Numbered from the stretch's first letter, positions 31,398 to 39,358 are shown. The stretch is 39,358 nt of DNA from JAHBVH01 sp034437715 (GCA_034437715.1 DAOTTR010000076.1:1-39358), one strand, 5' to 3'. Program-made: numbers and translations. Notes: generated by a model not told the origin, from the sequence alone.

Positions 31398-33819
31398 GGC
31401 CGCTTCGTTCTCCTTGTGCTCGTTTCTGTGCTCGTTTCTGGGCTGGTTTCTGTGCTTGTGCCTGTTCCTCTGTTTGTTCGGCAACTGCGGGGCGCAGAGG
31501 ACGCAGCCGTGAGGCACGCAACAGCCCATAGCCACCGAGCGCCGCAATCGCCAGCACTGTAATCTCTGCCAAAGTGTCAAAGCCGCGGAAGTCCACTAGA
31601 ATTACATTGACGACGTTGCCACCGTGGGCCGCAGACACGGAATTGAGCAGAAAGAAATCACCGATGCTGGGCGCATAGGGCTGGGCAACACTAAATAGCG
31701 CAAGCGTAAAACCCACACAGCCAACGGCAACGGCGATCAAGAAGTTGCGCCACTGCACAAACCTGGGTGTTTTAATATGTACGACAGGGGGGATGCGAAA
31801 GAAAACAAGTACCAACAAGACTACTGTGAGCACTTCAATCAACAACTGTGTCAGGGCGAGATCGGGTGCGGCAAAGAAAACAAAGATCAGCGTAATCACC
31901 ACACCCACCACGCCAAGACTGATAATCGCGCTGAGCCGATCTGGCGCACGCACTGTGACGATCGCGGCCACAATTGCCAGCGCTGCCAAGACCGCTTCGT
32001 GAAATTCGGGCAGCACTCGCCAATCGATAATGAATTCTGCCGCGCCATCCAAACCAATGAGCACATAGAGCAAAACGCCGACCAGGCAAAGGAAGGTGAT
32101 GCTAATCTGGCCCGCCAATTGGCCGCCCTGCACCACACGCGTCACCACGCGCGCCAGATCGTAGCTGCGCTGATAGAGCCAGTCAAAGACACCCACACCC
32201 GTGAGCCAGGCGGGGACATTGGCAAAGAGCGCACGTATGCGCGCGCGTTGCCAGCAGAGCGCTACACCCGCCGCAATCGCCAACATGCTGATCAAAAAGA
32301 CCGGCGTAAAGCCATGCCAAAGCGCCAAATGCACCTTAATTTCGGTGTTGGCAATGGCACTCGCTGGGGCACCCAGTAGCACCTTTTCCACCAACCCGGT
32401 GACAAAGGGAATGATGGTGCCGATCAGCGTAAGCAACAACGCTGGAAAGACAAACCAGAACGCGGGCGCATGGTGGATATGGGCTGGTTGTGCAGGTGCC
32501 GTTTGGCGGAAAAAAGCTTCCCAGAGCAGCGTCAAACTATAGCCCACAAAGAGCGCCCCCCCGAGCGCCGCAACCCACAGCCCAATCTGGCCGATCGTGG
32601 CGTTGTCGTGGGTCGCATAGTGATAAAATGTTTCGAGCAGCGTCTCCTTGGCCAAAAAGCCAAAGAACGGGGGTAAGCCAGCCATCGAAAGCCCTGCAAG
32701 CACCGCCACCGCTGTCACCCACGGCATTCCCTGCCGCAGATTGGCTAGCCGCCGCAGATCGCGTGTGCCGGTTGCGTGGTCAATGATGCCGGCCACCATA
32801 AAGAGCGGCCCTTTATAAAGTGCATGGGCCAGAATGCCAACAACCGCGGCTGTATAAGCTTCGGGGCTGTTAAACGCCAACAGCACGACCAAAATGCCTA
32901 ATTGGCTAATCGTCGCGTTGGCCAGCAACGCTTTGATATCGTAGTAGCGAAAGGCGCTCACGGCCCCCAATACCATGGTCACGCCGCCCACAATCAGCAA
33001 GCTCCAAAACCAGAGCGGGCTATCACTCAAGGCCGGATGCAAGCGGGCTAGCAGATAGATGCCTGCCTTGACCATGGTTGCCGAATGGAGATAGGCACTG
33101 GCCGGTGTCGGCGCGGCCATGGCCGCCGGTAGCCAGAAGTGAAAGGGAAACTGGGCCGATTTGGTAAAGGCACCCAATAGCACAAGGATTGTGGCTGCGG
33201 TATAGTAGGGATGGTTCGCAAAGGGTGTTCCGGCGATGATCGCGCTGATGCCATAGGTGCCACTGCCCTGGCCCAAGAGAATGAAGCCAGCTAACATGGC
33301 CAGTGCACCCAGCCCCGTCACAATCAACGCGGTGCGTGCCCCAGCCAAAGCATTCTCATCATCACTTTTGTAGGAGATCAATAAATAGCTGGTGATGCTG
33401 GTGCCTTCCCAAAAGACAAAGAGCGCCAACAGGTTGTCTGTCCAGACCAACCCCAACATATTTGCCATAAAGAGAAAAAGTAAGCTATAAAAATAGCCCA
33501 GGCGTGGATCGTCTTCCAGATAGTAGGCTGTGTAGAGGGCAATGGCCGCGCCAATCCCGGTGACGATCAAGCCAAAGAAGAGCGATAGCCCGTCGAGCCG
33601 AAAGCTCAGCTCAAGGCCTAGTTCCGGCAACCAGGCAATCTGTTCGGTTAGATGGTGACCATTTGCGACAGCGCCCAACTGCATAATTTGCCAGACAGTG
33701 ACAATGCTCGGAGGGATCGCCGCCAGCCAGCCAACAAAGGGAATGCGGTGTGGCCGAATTAGCCATAGGACTGGGCCCGTAAGGGCCAGCAAGAGTAGGT
33801 GCGTAACAAAAATGGACAC
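31390..33819 (-). CDS. mrpA: Mrp-type Na+/H+ antiporter subunit A
   Basis: The protein has 809 residues, the usual size for MrpA including its C-terminal MrpB-like part. It is NuoL-like, with about 20 membrane segments: ALFVFWEGTSITSYLLISYK with the conserved Glu, FTKSAQFPFHFWLPAAMAAPTPASAYLHSATMVKAGIYLL, and ALYKGPLFMVAGIIDHATGTRDLRRL. The later region (about 590-760) has the DUF4040-like VLAALAIVAAIVTVRAPDRLSAIISLG and DLALTQLLIEVLTVVLLVL. The last 25 residues are a low-complexity Gln/Lys/Ala-rich tail from a 12-bp repeat. Two candidate promoters lie 120-200 bp upstream. With B to G it forms a complete antiporter for Na+ export and pH balance. Confidence 0.95.
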   Translation of the reverse strand: MSIFVTHLLLLALTGPVLWLIRPHRIPFVGWLAAIPPSIVTVWQIMQLGAVANGHHLTEQIAWLPELGLELSFRLDGLSLFFGLIVTGIGAAIALYTAYYLEDDPRLGYFYSLLFLFMANMLGLVWTDNLLALFVFWEGTSITSYLLISYKSDDENALAGARTALIVTGLGALAMLAGFILLGQGSGTYGISAIIAGTPFANHPYYTAATILVLLGAFTKSAQFPFHFWLPAAMAAPTPASAYLHSATMVKAGIYLLARLHPALSDSPLWFWSLLIVGGVTMVLGAVSAFRYYDIKALLANATISQLGILVVLLAFNSPEAYTAAVVGILAHALYKGPLFMVAGIIDHATGTRDLRRLANLRQGMPWVTAVAVLAGLSMAGLPPFFGFLAKETLLETFYHYATHDNATIGQIGLWVAALGGALFVGYSLTLLWEAFFRQTAPAQPAHIHHAPAFWFVFPALLLTLIGTIIPFVTGLVEKVLLGAPASAIANTEIKVHLALWHGFTPVFLISMLAIAAGVALCWQRARIRALFANVPAWLTGVGVFDWLYQRSYDLARVVTRVVQGGQLAGQISITFLCLVGVLLYVLIGLDGAAEFIIDWRVLPEFHEAVLAALAIVAAIVTVRAPDRLSAIISLGVVGVVITLIFVFFAAPDLALTQLLIEVLTVVLLVLVFFRIPPVVHIKTPRFVQWRNFLIAVAVGCVGFTLALFSVAQPYAPSIGDFFLLNSVSAAHGGNVVNVILVDFRGFDTLAEITVLAIAALGGYGLLRASRLRPLRPAVAEQTEEQAQAQKPAQKRAQKRAQGERSGHD
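31415..31462. repeat. imperfect 4 x 12-bp tandem repeat in the mrpA tail
   Basis: Units TGTGCTCGTTTC (31415-31426 and 31427-31438), TGGGCTGGTTTC (31439-31450) and TGTGCTTGTGCC (31451-31462) on the plus strand encode the repeated AQKR/AQKP tail of MrpA on the minus strand. The length is a multiple of three, so variation would change the tail without breaking the frame. Confidence 0.8.
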
Positions 33820-33935
33820 ATTTACTCACTCATTTTGTTAGAATGGATTAGGTAACATTGATATTGTCCAACCCTCTATTCGCTAAATTGCCTCAATAGG
33901 CTCAATTTTATAAGAGGTTGCACTGCAAATGGTAC

Positions 33936-33964
33936 TATAACCTACATTGAACAAGTTATGTCAA
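33936..33964 (-). promoter_or_regulatory. candidate proximal promoter of the mrp operon
   Basis: On the minus strand TTGACA (33959-33964) is followed after 17 bp by GTTATA (33936-33941), or after 19 bp by TATAGT (33934-33939). The site is about 120 bp upstream of the mrpA ATG. Confidence 0.4.
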
Positions 33965-33990
33965 ATTGTTTCAGGTTTCAAAACGTGGGT

Positions 33991-34019
33991 AGGATACAAT
34001 ACGAGGGGACTATTGTCAA
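33991..34019 (-). promoter_or_regulatory. candidate distal promoter of the mrp operon
   Basis: On the minus strand TTGACA (34014-34019) and TATCCT (33991-33996) are 17 bp apart. It is about 175 bp upstream of mrpA. The surrounding 450-bp gap is AT-rich and non-coding on both strands apart from this pair of promoters and a hairpin. Confidence 0.45.
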
Positions 34020-34158
34020 CTTATAAAAGTTACAGTATGGTATGAGTGCATACCAAATTTTGAGCATTATACCAGATAATCAATCGGCATTTTAGCTACA
34101 ATTTTTACAAAATGTAATACGCCGGATGGACAAACTATGTAAAAGTATTGGTTAAAAC

Positions 34159-34183
34159 GGGTGGTTGGCGATGTCAACCACCC
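34159..34183. other. 9-bp hairpin between the mrp and HAD genes
   Basis: GGGTGGTTG (34159-34167) pairs with CAACCACCC (34175-34183) across a 7-nt loop. On the minus strand GTTTTAA follows, but no minus-strand gene lies upstream. It may be a terminator against read-through or a short palindromic repeat. It lies about 80 bp before the HAD gene on the plus strand. Confidence 0.5.
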
Positions 34184-34265
34184 AAATTCCTGTCGAACCA
34201 GAGTTTTATCTATGAGTAGTATACCACGCACAATAACTATCGATTTGATGAAGGCGAGATGATAA

Positions 34266-34865
34266 ATGAAAGCTGTACTTTTTGATATGGGGCGGGTGCT
34301 TGTTCATTATGACCACCAGACCACAATGGCGTCGACTGCCGCACTGTGGGACGTGCCGCTGGCGGCCCTGCGCGACGTGATGCAAGAAGTGGGAGACGCA
34401 TTGGGGATTGGCGACATGGATGCCGAAATGTTTCACGGATTTCTCTCGACGCGCTTTGGCTTGGCTACTCAATTCGAGCCATTTTTAGCCGCGTTTGGCG
34501 CGGGGATTCAACGCGATGAAGCAGCCCTGGCCTATGCGTTTTCCTTGCAAGCGCGCCCCGGCGTTACCGTGGCTGTGATTAGCAACACCAACGATGCGCA
34601 TGTGCGTTGGCTGGACGAGCTGGTGCCCGAGTTACAAGAATTTGATCTGGTGATGATGAGCAATGAAGTGGGGTTGGCAAAACCTGACCCAGCCATCTTC
34701 GAGACCGCATTAGAGCTATTGGAACTCGCACCCCAGCAGACAATTTTTGTAGACGATAGTGCAGCCAATGTCGCCGCGGCCCGTGCGCTGGGCATGGCTG
34801 GGATTGTCCATACCGATTGGGCAGAGACGCGGCCCCAACTCGAGGCGTGGTTGGCGGCTGCCTGA
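34266..34865 (+). CDS. HAD-superfamily hydrolase, YihX-like
   Basis: The protein has 199 residues. Motif I is FDMGRVLV with nucleophile Asp7. The usual second Asp of DxDGT is Gly, as in the YihX/sugar-phosphatase branch (FDLGNVL). Motif II is VISNTND, motif III Lys is in GLAKPDPAIF and motif IV is FVDDSAANV with two Asp. An alpha-helical cap lies at about 20-75. Relatives dephosphorylate hexose 1-phosphates or nucleotides. The ATG at 34266 has only a weak GAG-type site. The stop is 58 bp before the radical SAM gene, which probably has its own promoter. Sugar genes lie 1.2 kb downstream, compatible with a sugar-phosphate role, but the substrate is unknown. Confidence 0.88.
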   Translation: MKAVLFDMGRVLVHYDHQTTMASTAALWDVPLAALRDVMQEVGDALGIGDMDAEMFHGFLSTRFGLATQFEPFLAAFGAGIQRDEAALAYAFSLQARPGVTVAVISNTNDAHVRWLDELVPELQEFDLVMMSNEVGLAKPDPAIFETALELLELAPQQTIFVDDSAANVAAARALGMAGIVHTDWAETRPQLEAWLAAA

Positions 34866-34910
34866 TTGCCGCTGGATTGCGCAGATTATCGCGCCATTGG
34901 TCGGCCAGTG

Positions 34911-34916
34911 TATAAT
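34911..34916 (+). promoter_or_regulatory. TATAAT -10 element just before a start codon
   Basis: A perfect TATAAT ends 6 nt before the ATG at 34923, and no ribosome binding site lies between. A transcript starting 6 to 7 nt after the -10 would begin at or on the ATG, so the mRNA would be leaderless. I see no good -35 at the usual distance. Confidence 0.5.
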
Positions 34917-34922
34917 AGGCGG

Positions 34923-35786
34923 ATGCCAACTACTTTTGAAGAAACGGCGCGTCCGGCGAGTGGCGCACTGACCAAAACTAGTGGCTTTTTGCGTGGCTTT
35001 ACCCACACCTTGCAACCCTACATTGGCTGTCGCTTCGGCTGTGAATATTGCTATGTCAAAGGGCTCAGTGTGCATCACTTTCACCAGCCCAAGCTCGATT
35101 GGGGTGACTATGTGCATCCGCGCGTCGGCATTGCCGATAAATTGCGCCAGGAACTCAAACGGCTCGCTGCCAAAGGTGTGCTAGCGACAACGGCCATCTT
35201 TATGTCGAGTGCCACCGACCCCTATCAAGGCTTGGAACGCCGCTGGCGGTTAACGCGCGCCTGTCTGGATGTGTTTTTGGAATACCCGCCAGGGTTGTTG
35301 GTGGTGCAGACGCGTTCGCCCCTCGTGGCCGACGATTTTGCGCGGTTACACGCACTTGGCGCACACTGCTGGCTGAATTTTACGCTGGAAACCGATCGCG
35401 AGGATGTGCGTCAGGCTGTGACGCCGCGTTGTCCGTCGATTGCCCAGCGTTTGCAGACGCTCATAGAGGCGCGTGCCGCGGGTGTGAATGTGCAGATCAC
35501 AGTGAGTCCCTGTCTACCATATTCCAGTGTGGAAAGCTTTGGCGAATTGCTGATAACCCATGGCCAACGGGTGATTGTTGACACCTATACCAGCGGCGAT
35601 GGCCAAGCCGGTCGTCGAACCGCCGCCACCGCTATCCCCGAACTCTACAACGGACTCGACTGGTCGGATTGGCGCAGTGAAGCGCAGGCGCACATGCTGT
35701 ATGATTGGGTACAGGCACGCATCGGCGAACGTGCTGGTTGGTCGCAAGCGGGCTTTGCTGCCCTGACCAATCTGCTGCCAGGATAA
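34923..35786 (+). CDS. SplB-like radical SAM protein
   Basis: From the ATG at 34923 the protein has 287 residues. The radical SAM motif is CRFGCEYC (Cys36, 40, 43) after YIGCRFG. Further SplB/Rv2578c-like features are FMSSATDPYQGLERRWRLTRACLDVFL, VVQTRSPLVADDF, NFTLETDREDVRQAVTPRCPSIAQRLQTL and VNVQITVSPCLPY. There is no SPASM domain. The broader family includes spore photoproduct lyase relatives and uncharacterised proteins of non-sporulating bacteria. This one probably acts in nucleic-acid repair or modification, but that is inferred only from the family. An upstream in-frame extension to 34866 exists but runs through the -10 element, so I reject it. Confidence 0.85.
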   Translation: MPTTFEETARPASGALTKTSGFLRGFTHTLQPYIGCRFGCEYCYVKGLSVHHFHQPKLDWGDYVHPRVGIADKLRQELKRLAAKGVLATTAIFMSSATDPYQGLERRWRLTRACLDVFLEYPPGLLVVQTRSPLVADDFARLHALGAHCWLNFTLETDREDVRQAVTPRCPSIAQRLQTLIEARAAGVNVQITVSPCLPYSSVESFGELLITHGQRVIVDTYTSGDGQAGRRTAATAIPELYNGLDWSDWRSEAQAHMLYDWVQARIGERAGWSQAGFAALTNLLPG

Positions 35787-35874
35787 GTTGACGCTCGCCT
35801 TTTCCCTGAGCCTGAGATGCGCTTGCTGTCACAGATTTTCAGCAAGGCTGTTGCAAAGAAATAAATAACCATAC

Positions 35875-35942
35875 AGCATTCCGGGAAAGAGCCACACGAA
35901 TTTTCTATGCTTGGTGTGATGTTGGTCCTTTCCCGGAATGCT
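35875..35942. repeat. long hairpin with 15-bp perfect arms
   Basis: AGCATTCCGGGAAAG (35875-35889) is exactly inverted at 35928-35942, with a smaller CACAC/GTGTG stem inside (35893-35897 with 35914-35918). It may terminate the radical SAM transcript, but no clean T run follows the right arm (CTTTCATCC). It could equally be an interspersed repeat. Confidence 0.55.
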
Positions 35943-36016
35943 TTCATCCATCCTGTTGGACACTTTATTTTTTAGAATGACCCAAACGTTTTCATCAAAC
36001 GAATAGCGAGGAACCT

Positions 36017-36913
36017 ATGGCTTTATACGGTGGTATTGAAGCGGGTGGCACCAAGTTTGTCTGTGCAATTGGTACGGGACCGCACGATATTCGCGCCGAA
36101 ATTCGTTTCCCGACAAGTGTGCCGACCGAAGCGATTAAACATGCGATCGACTTTTTCCAAGAGTATCAGGGCGATGAGCCATTGGCTGCGATTGGTGTCG
36201 CTTCGTTTGGCCCCGTTGATCCCGATCCTCGTTCGCCGACCTTTGGCTATGTCACGACCACGCCCAAGCCGGGCTGGGCGCATACAGATTTTGTGGGCCC
36301 GTTGCGCAATGCGCTAGGTGTGCCAGTTGGCTTTGACACAGATGTCAACGGCGCGGCGTTGGGTGAGCATCGTTGGGGCGCGGCCCAGGATGTAGATACA
36401 TTTGTCTATCTGACGATTGGCACAGGTCTGGGCGGTGGCGGCATGGTAGATGGCAAGCTGGTCCATGGGTTGATGCACCCCGAGATGGGTCACATGCTGG
36501 TGCCACACAACTGGACCGACGATCCCTATGGTGGCTACTGTCCCTATCATGGCGACTGCTGGGAAGGCTTGGCCGCGGGGCCAGCGCTCGAAGGGCGTTG
36601 GCAAACGCGCGCCGAAAATCTCCCCGTCGATCATCCGGCTTGGGCCTTAGAAGCCCACTATCTAGCCTTGGGTATCGTCAATATCATCTGTACGCTCTCG
36701 CCCCAGCGCATTATTTTGGGCGGCGGCGTTATGGATCAGCGGCACCTGTTTCCGTTGATTCAGGCGCAAGTACGCGCCAAACTTAATGGCTACATTCAAG
36801 CCGCGCCCATCCTACACACCATTGCTGACTATATTGTGCCACCCGGCTTAGGTAACCGCGCTGGTGTGCTGGGCGCAATCGCCTTGGCACAAAATGCCGC
36901 AGGTGCCGTATGA
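36017..36913 (+). CDS. ROK-family sugar kinase (fructokinase-like)
   Basis: The protein has 298 residues. The phosphate loop is GGIEAGGTKFVCAIG (5-19), the catalytic Asp is in GFDTDVNGAALGE (near 107), and a GTGLGGGGMVDG glycine-rich loop follows. HPEMGHM and the zinc motif YCPYHGDCWEG fit the ROK fructokinase (ScrK/GmuE) branch more than glucokinase. GIVNIICTLSPQRIILGGGVM is the conserved late motif. The reaction is ATP-dependent phosphorylation of a hexose, probably fructose to fructose 6-phosphate or a related sugar. GAGGAA lies 5 nt before the ATG. Its stop overlaps the galT start by four bases (ATGA), so both serve one sugar-catabolic unit. Confidence 0.88.
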   Translation: MALYGGIEAGGTKFVCAIGTGPHDIRAEIRFPTSVPTEAIKHAIDFFQEYQGDEPLAAIGVASFGPVDPDPRSPTFGYVTTTPKPGWAHTDFVGPLRNALGVPVGFDTDVNGAALGEHRWGAAQDVDTFVYLTIGTGLGGGGMVDGKLVHGLMHPEMGHMLVPHNWTDDPYGGYCPYHGDCWEGLAAGPALEGRWQTRAENLPVDHPAWALEAHYLALGIVNIICTLSPQRIILGGGVMDQRHLFPLIQAQVRAKLNGYIQAAPILHTIADYIVPPGLGNRAGVLGAIALAQNAAGAV

Positions 36914-37977
36914 CCCTGCTAGATCAACCGCCCTCCTTTGATCCCATCGAGCACCCCCACCGACGGCGTAACTTGCTGACGGGCGAGTGGGTATTGGTCT
37001 CGCCCCATCGCACCAAGCGACCCTGGCAAGGGCAGGTCGAAAAAGGCGCGCCAGAGCAGCGTCCGGCCTACGATCCTACCTGTTATCTCTGCCCTGGTAA
37101 TGAACGTGCGGGGAGCGGTCATAATCCCGCCTATACCAATACCTTTGTCTTTGACAATGATTTTGCCGCGCTCCTGCCCGATGGACCCCGCGGCGACATG
37201 AGCCAGGGTCAATTTTTTCAGATGGCTGCCGAAACGGGGCGTTGTCGGGTGATCTGTTTTAGCCCGCGTCACGATCTCACGTTGCCCGAGATGGCGCTGC
37301 CGGATATTCGGCGCGTGGTGGATGTGTGGGCCGAGCAGATCATCGAGTTGGGATCGCTGCCGGACATCAATTATGTGCAACTGTTTGAAAATAAAGGCGC
37401 GGCCATGGGCGCGTCCAATCCCCATCCGCATGGCCAATTGTGGGCCAATTACAGCATTCCACAAGAACCAGCCAAGGAAGATGCCCAGCAGCGCGCCTAC
37501 TATGCCACCCATGGGCGACCCTTATTGCTAGATTATGTGGCGGCTGAAGTTACTGCTGCCGACCGGCTTGTCGTGGAGAATGAATATTGGGTGGCGTGTG
37601 TGCCGTTTTGGGCAGTGTGGCCCTTCGAGACAATTCTGTTGCCGCGCCAGCATGTGGTGCAACTGCCCGATCTGACACCGCAGGAACGCGCTGCGCTGGC
37701 CGATATCCTCAAGCGCTTGCTCACGCGCTACGATAATCTTTTTGAAACCAGCTTTCCCTATTCAATGGGCTGGCACGGGCAGCCGACCGATGGCGCATAC
37801 CACCCACATTGGCAATTGCACGCCCACTTCTATCCGCCGCTGTTGCGCTCGGCCACAGTGAAGAAGTTTATGGTGGGCTATGAAATGTTGGGCAATCCAC
37901 AACGCGATATTACGGCAGAGCAGGCTGCTGCGCGGTTGCGTGCGCTGAGCGAGGTGCATTACAAACAGCGCGGATAA
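36910..37977 (+). CDS. galT: galactose-1-phosphate uridylyltransferase
   Basis: The protein has 355 residues, standard for class I GalT. It transfers UMP between UDP-glucose and galactose 1-phosphate (Leloir pathway). The zinc ligands include Cys58 and Cys61 (CYLCPG), the FENKGAAMGASNPHPHGQLW stretch holds the nucleophilic His of HPHGQ (near residue 173), and the end HPHWQLHAHFYPPLLRSATVKKFMVGYEMLG contains the second His cluster. No galK or galE is in the window. The upstream overlapping ROK kinase may replace or complement a galactokinase. A 15-bp hairpin follows 9 bp after the stop. Confidence 0.95.
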   Translation: MTLLDQPPSFDPIEHPHRRRNLLTGEWVLVSPHRTKRPWQGQVEKGAPEQRPAYDPTCYLCPGNERAGSGHNPAYTNTFVFDNDFAALLPDGPRGDMSQGQFFQMAAETGRCRVICFSPRHDLTLPEMALPDIRRVVDVWAEQIIELGSLPDINYVQLFENKGAAMGASNPHPHGQLWANYSIPQEPAKEDAQQRAYYATHGRPLLLDYVAAEVTAADRLVVENEYWVACVPFWAVWPFETILLPRQHVVQLPDLTPQERAALADILKRLLTRYDNLFETSFPYSMGWHGQPTDGAYHPHWQLHAHFYPPLLRSATVKKFMVGYEMLGNPQRDITAEQAAARLRALSEVHYKQRG

Positions 37978-37986
37978 TCTGTAGGT

Positions 37987-38024
37987 GTTACTTGCTACCT
38001 GGATTGGTACAGGTAGCAAGTAAC
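37987..38024. terminator. bidirectional hairpin between convergent genes
   Basis: GTTACTTGCTACCTG (37987-38001) pairs perfectly with 38010-38024 across an 8-nt loop. It lies between the 3' ends of galT and the binding-protein gene and probably stops both. T tracts are absent. Confidence 0.6.
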
Positions 38025-38029
38025 AGAGA

Positions 38030-39178
38030 TCACTGCACTTGCTGAAATTCGCCGTCTACCACCTGATAGATCCAGATTTGCGGATCGACCAGATCGCCAT
38101 CGCTCTCGAATTTTAGCGACTTGAGCAGCGTGTCCAGCGCATTGTTGCGGATCGCATCGGCAATCTGTGGGGCGTTGATGGTGTCGGCCTTGCGAATGCC
38201 GTCGGCCAGCACTTGCATCGCCACATAGCCATTGACCGAATAGGTGTCTGGGTTGCGATATTCAACCGCCTGATAGGCTTCGATCCAACTGGCATCGGCG
38301 ACACTTTGCGGGCTGGGGGCAAAGGCGCTCACATACATACCCTCTGCCGTGCCATTCGACTCGTCAATTGTCGCGGCCAAGAATGCGCCGTCGCTGGCCA
38401 GCATAGGCAGTGTGACCCCGGCTTCAACCAGATCGGCGCGCAGGTAGGGCGTTTCGATCTCGTAACCGGCGTAGAAAATAGCGTCGGCATTGGCACTTTG
38501 GATTTGTGCCACTTCCGCCGTGTAGCGGCCTTGACCCTCGGTCACTTGCAGGGTAAGGGCGGCTTCGGCACCGCGTTGTTGCAATTCTTTGACCAAACTC
38601 GCTGCCAATCCCTGGCCGTATTCAGTATCATTATGCACAACTGCCACGCGCTTGGCGTTTAGCTTGCTCACCAAAAACTCGGCATTGACCGCCGCTTGTA
38701 CGCCATCGTTGGCATTGACGCGGAAGAAGTTGGTGTAGCCTTTTTCGGTCAGGCTCTGTTCCGAGGCCGTGGGCGTAATGATCACGATAGGCATCCCCTT
38801 GTAGAGCTCCATGGCGGCCAGGGTTTGGCCGCTGTTGAGATGACCGATCACCCCCAGCACTTGTTCACCCTGATCAAGCGCCGTCTGGATCTGGCTAACT
38901 TGCGCGACGGCTACCTCGCTGTCCGACTCATCGTCCAGCGAACGCACAACTACGCGATAGCCCAACAGGCCACCCGTGCGATTGATTTCTGCGGCGGCCA
39001 AGCGCACACCACCCAGCACGGTTTGGCCGCCATTGGCCTGAAATCCACTCAACGGCACCGCAACGAAGACAATCGCGTCGCCTTCGGTGGGCTCGCTTTG
39101 GCCGCTGCCACAGGCCGCCAGCATCATTGTCAAAATGAGGAACAGGGTCAAAAACACGCTTCTCTGCATAATTCGCAT
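38030..39178 (-). CDS. ABC transporter substrate-binding lipoprotein, branched-chain amino-acid type
   Basis: I choose the ATG at 39178 (382 residues). An ATG at 39169 is equally possible, and a TTG at 39199 is less so. A lipoprotein signal peptide with lipobox LAAC (Cys23) is followed by Gly/Ser. The mature part is a periplasmic-binding-protein type I fold: VAVPLSGFQANGGQTVLGGVRLAAAEINRTGGLLGYRV, VIGHLNSGQTLAAMELYKGMPIVIITPTASEQSLTEKG, FRVNANDGVQAA, VAVVHNDTEYGQGLAASLVKEL and AIFYAGYEIETPYLRADL. Substrates of the family are branched-chain amino acids, amides or urea. No permease or ATPase gene is in the window, but they may lie beyond. A small hairpin and another minus-strand gene end lie upstream. 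Confidence 0.9.
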   Translation of the reverse strand: MRIMQRSVFLTLFLILTMMLAACGSGQSEPTEGDAIVFVAVPLSGFQANGGQTVLGGVRLAAAEINRTGGLLGYRVVVRSLDDESDSEVAVAQVSQIQTALDQGEQVLGVIGHLNSGQTLAAMELYKGMPIVIITPTASEQSLTEKGYTNFFRVNANDGVQAAVNAEFLVSKLNAKRVAVVHNDTEYGQGLAASLVKELQQRGAEAALTLQVTEGQGRYTAEVAQIQSANADAIFYAGYEIETPYLRADLVEAGVTLPMLASDGAFLAATIDESNGTAEGMYVSAFAPSPQSVADASWIEAYQAVEYRNPDTYSVNGYVAMQVLADGIRKADTINAPQIADAIRNNALDTLLKSLKFESDGDLVDPQIWIYQVVDGEFQQVQ

Positions 39179-39206
39179 TCCACTAGCTGAAAGTTGCAAT
39201 GTCTGT

Positions 39207-39240
39207 CGGACCAGCCCGCCACGGGCTGGTAGCCGGTCCG
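39207..39240. repeat. nested hairpin upstream of the binding-protein gene
   Basis: CGGACC (39207-39212) pairs with GGTCCG (39235-39240), and an alternative ACCAGCCC/GGGCTGGT stem (39210-39217 with 39223-39230) overlaps it. It lies between two minus-strand genes and may terminate the upstream one, whose stop is at 39242. Confidence 0.5.
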
Positions 39241-39241
39241 G

Positions 39242-39358
39242 TTAAAGTCCTTTGGAACTGTAGTCGTACACTTCGTTGATGCTGACCACCAGATCGTTGA
39301 GCCGCGCCACCTGTTCGTTGATGTCCGATTGGAGCCGTTCTGCCTGTCCGCTGCCCAC
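39242..39358 (-). CDS. 3' end of a gene, C-terminal 38 residues (partial)
   Basis: On the minus strand an open frame enters from the window edge and reads GQAERLQSDINEQVARLNDL, then VVSINEVYDYSSKGL, and stops at 39242-39244. The heptad-like pattern suggests a helical or coiled-coil tail. The family cannot be told from this piece. Codon use (GC-rich third positions) fits the neighbouring gene. Confidence 0.55.
   Translation of the reverse strand: MGSGQAERLQSDINEQVARLNDLVVSINEVYDYSSKGL

Noticed and set aside
31398..31580. Longer N-terminus for mrpB
   Set aside because: It overlaps the mrpA coding tail in another frame; the conserved MnhB start is at 31397.
34866..34922. Upstream extension of the SplB-like gene
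   Set aside because: It starts without a ribosome binding site and runs through the TATAAT element; family members begin near the ATG at 34923.

Overview
This 39.4 kb window looks like chromosomal DNA from a member of the Chloroflexota or a similar large-genome, signalling-rich bacterium. That is an inference from gene content: a BTAD-type activator, several STAND and other P-loop NTPases, a multi-GAF kinase, a PocR-domain kinase and many interspersed hairpin repeats. No rRNA, tRNA or CRISPR array was seen.

Left part, plus strand (1-10.8 kb). A structured repeat is followed by four consecutive P-loop NTPase genes (374-7782): an ATPase fused to an OmpR-type winged helix, its paralogue with a divergent Walker A, a compact AAA-like ATPase, and a STAND ATPase with a TPR tail. 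A decayed STAND fragment, a radical SAM/SPASM maturase and a NYN-domain protein follow. A second copy of the first repeat lies at 10798-10932, with its central 20-base spacer inverted. Next come two tiny hydrophobic ORFs with good ribosome binding sites (10966-11343) that flank a 4 x 12-bp tandem repeat.

Central block, minus strand (24441 down to 11440). The order of transcription is PocR histidine kinase, stand-alone receiver, multi-GAF histidine kinase, receiver fused to an APH/choline-kinase-like phosphotransferase, then (with its own predicted promoter) an AAA-type ATPase, an SPFH/band-7 membrane protein and a large membrane-anchored ATPase. This is the best candidate for an undescribed system: a phosphorelay that may control a membrane-bound ATPase/SPFH apparatus. 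The first gene has a promoter, a structured leader and an intrinsic terminator just before its start codon, which suggests attenuation.

Decay zone (24.9-26.4 kb). A BTAD regulator has lost its ATPase part and carries an in-frame HLL repeat expansion. Beside it are a hairpin element with terminal inverted repeats, a 31-codon transposase start and the tail of a PIN-domain toxin.

Right part. This holds housekeeping and transport functions. On the minus strand are a PatB/MalY-type C-S lyase and a complete seven-gene Mrp Na+/H+ antiporter operon (A to G). On the plus strand are a HAD phosphatase, a probably leaderless SplB-like radical SAM gene, and an overlapping pair of a ROK sugar kinase and galT. 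On the minus strand at the end are a branched-chain amino-acid-type ABC binding lipoprotein and the last 38 codons of a further gene.
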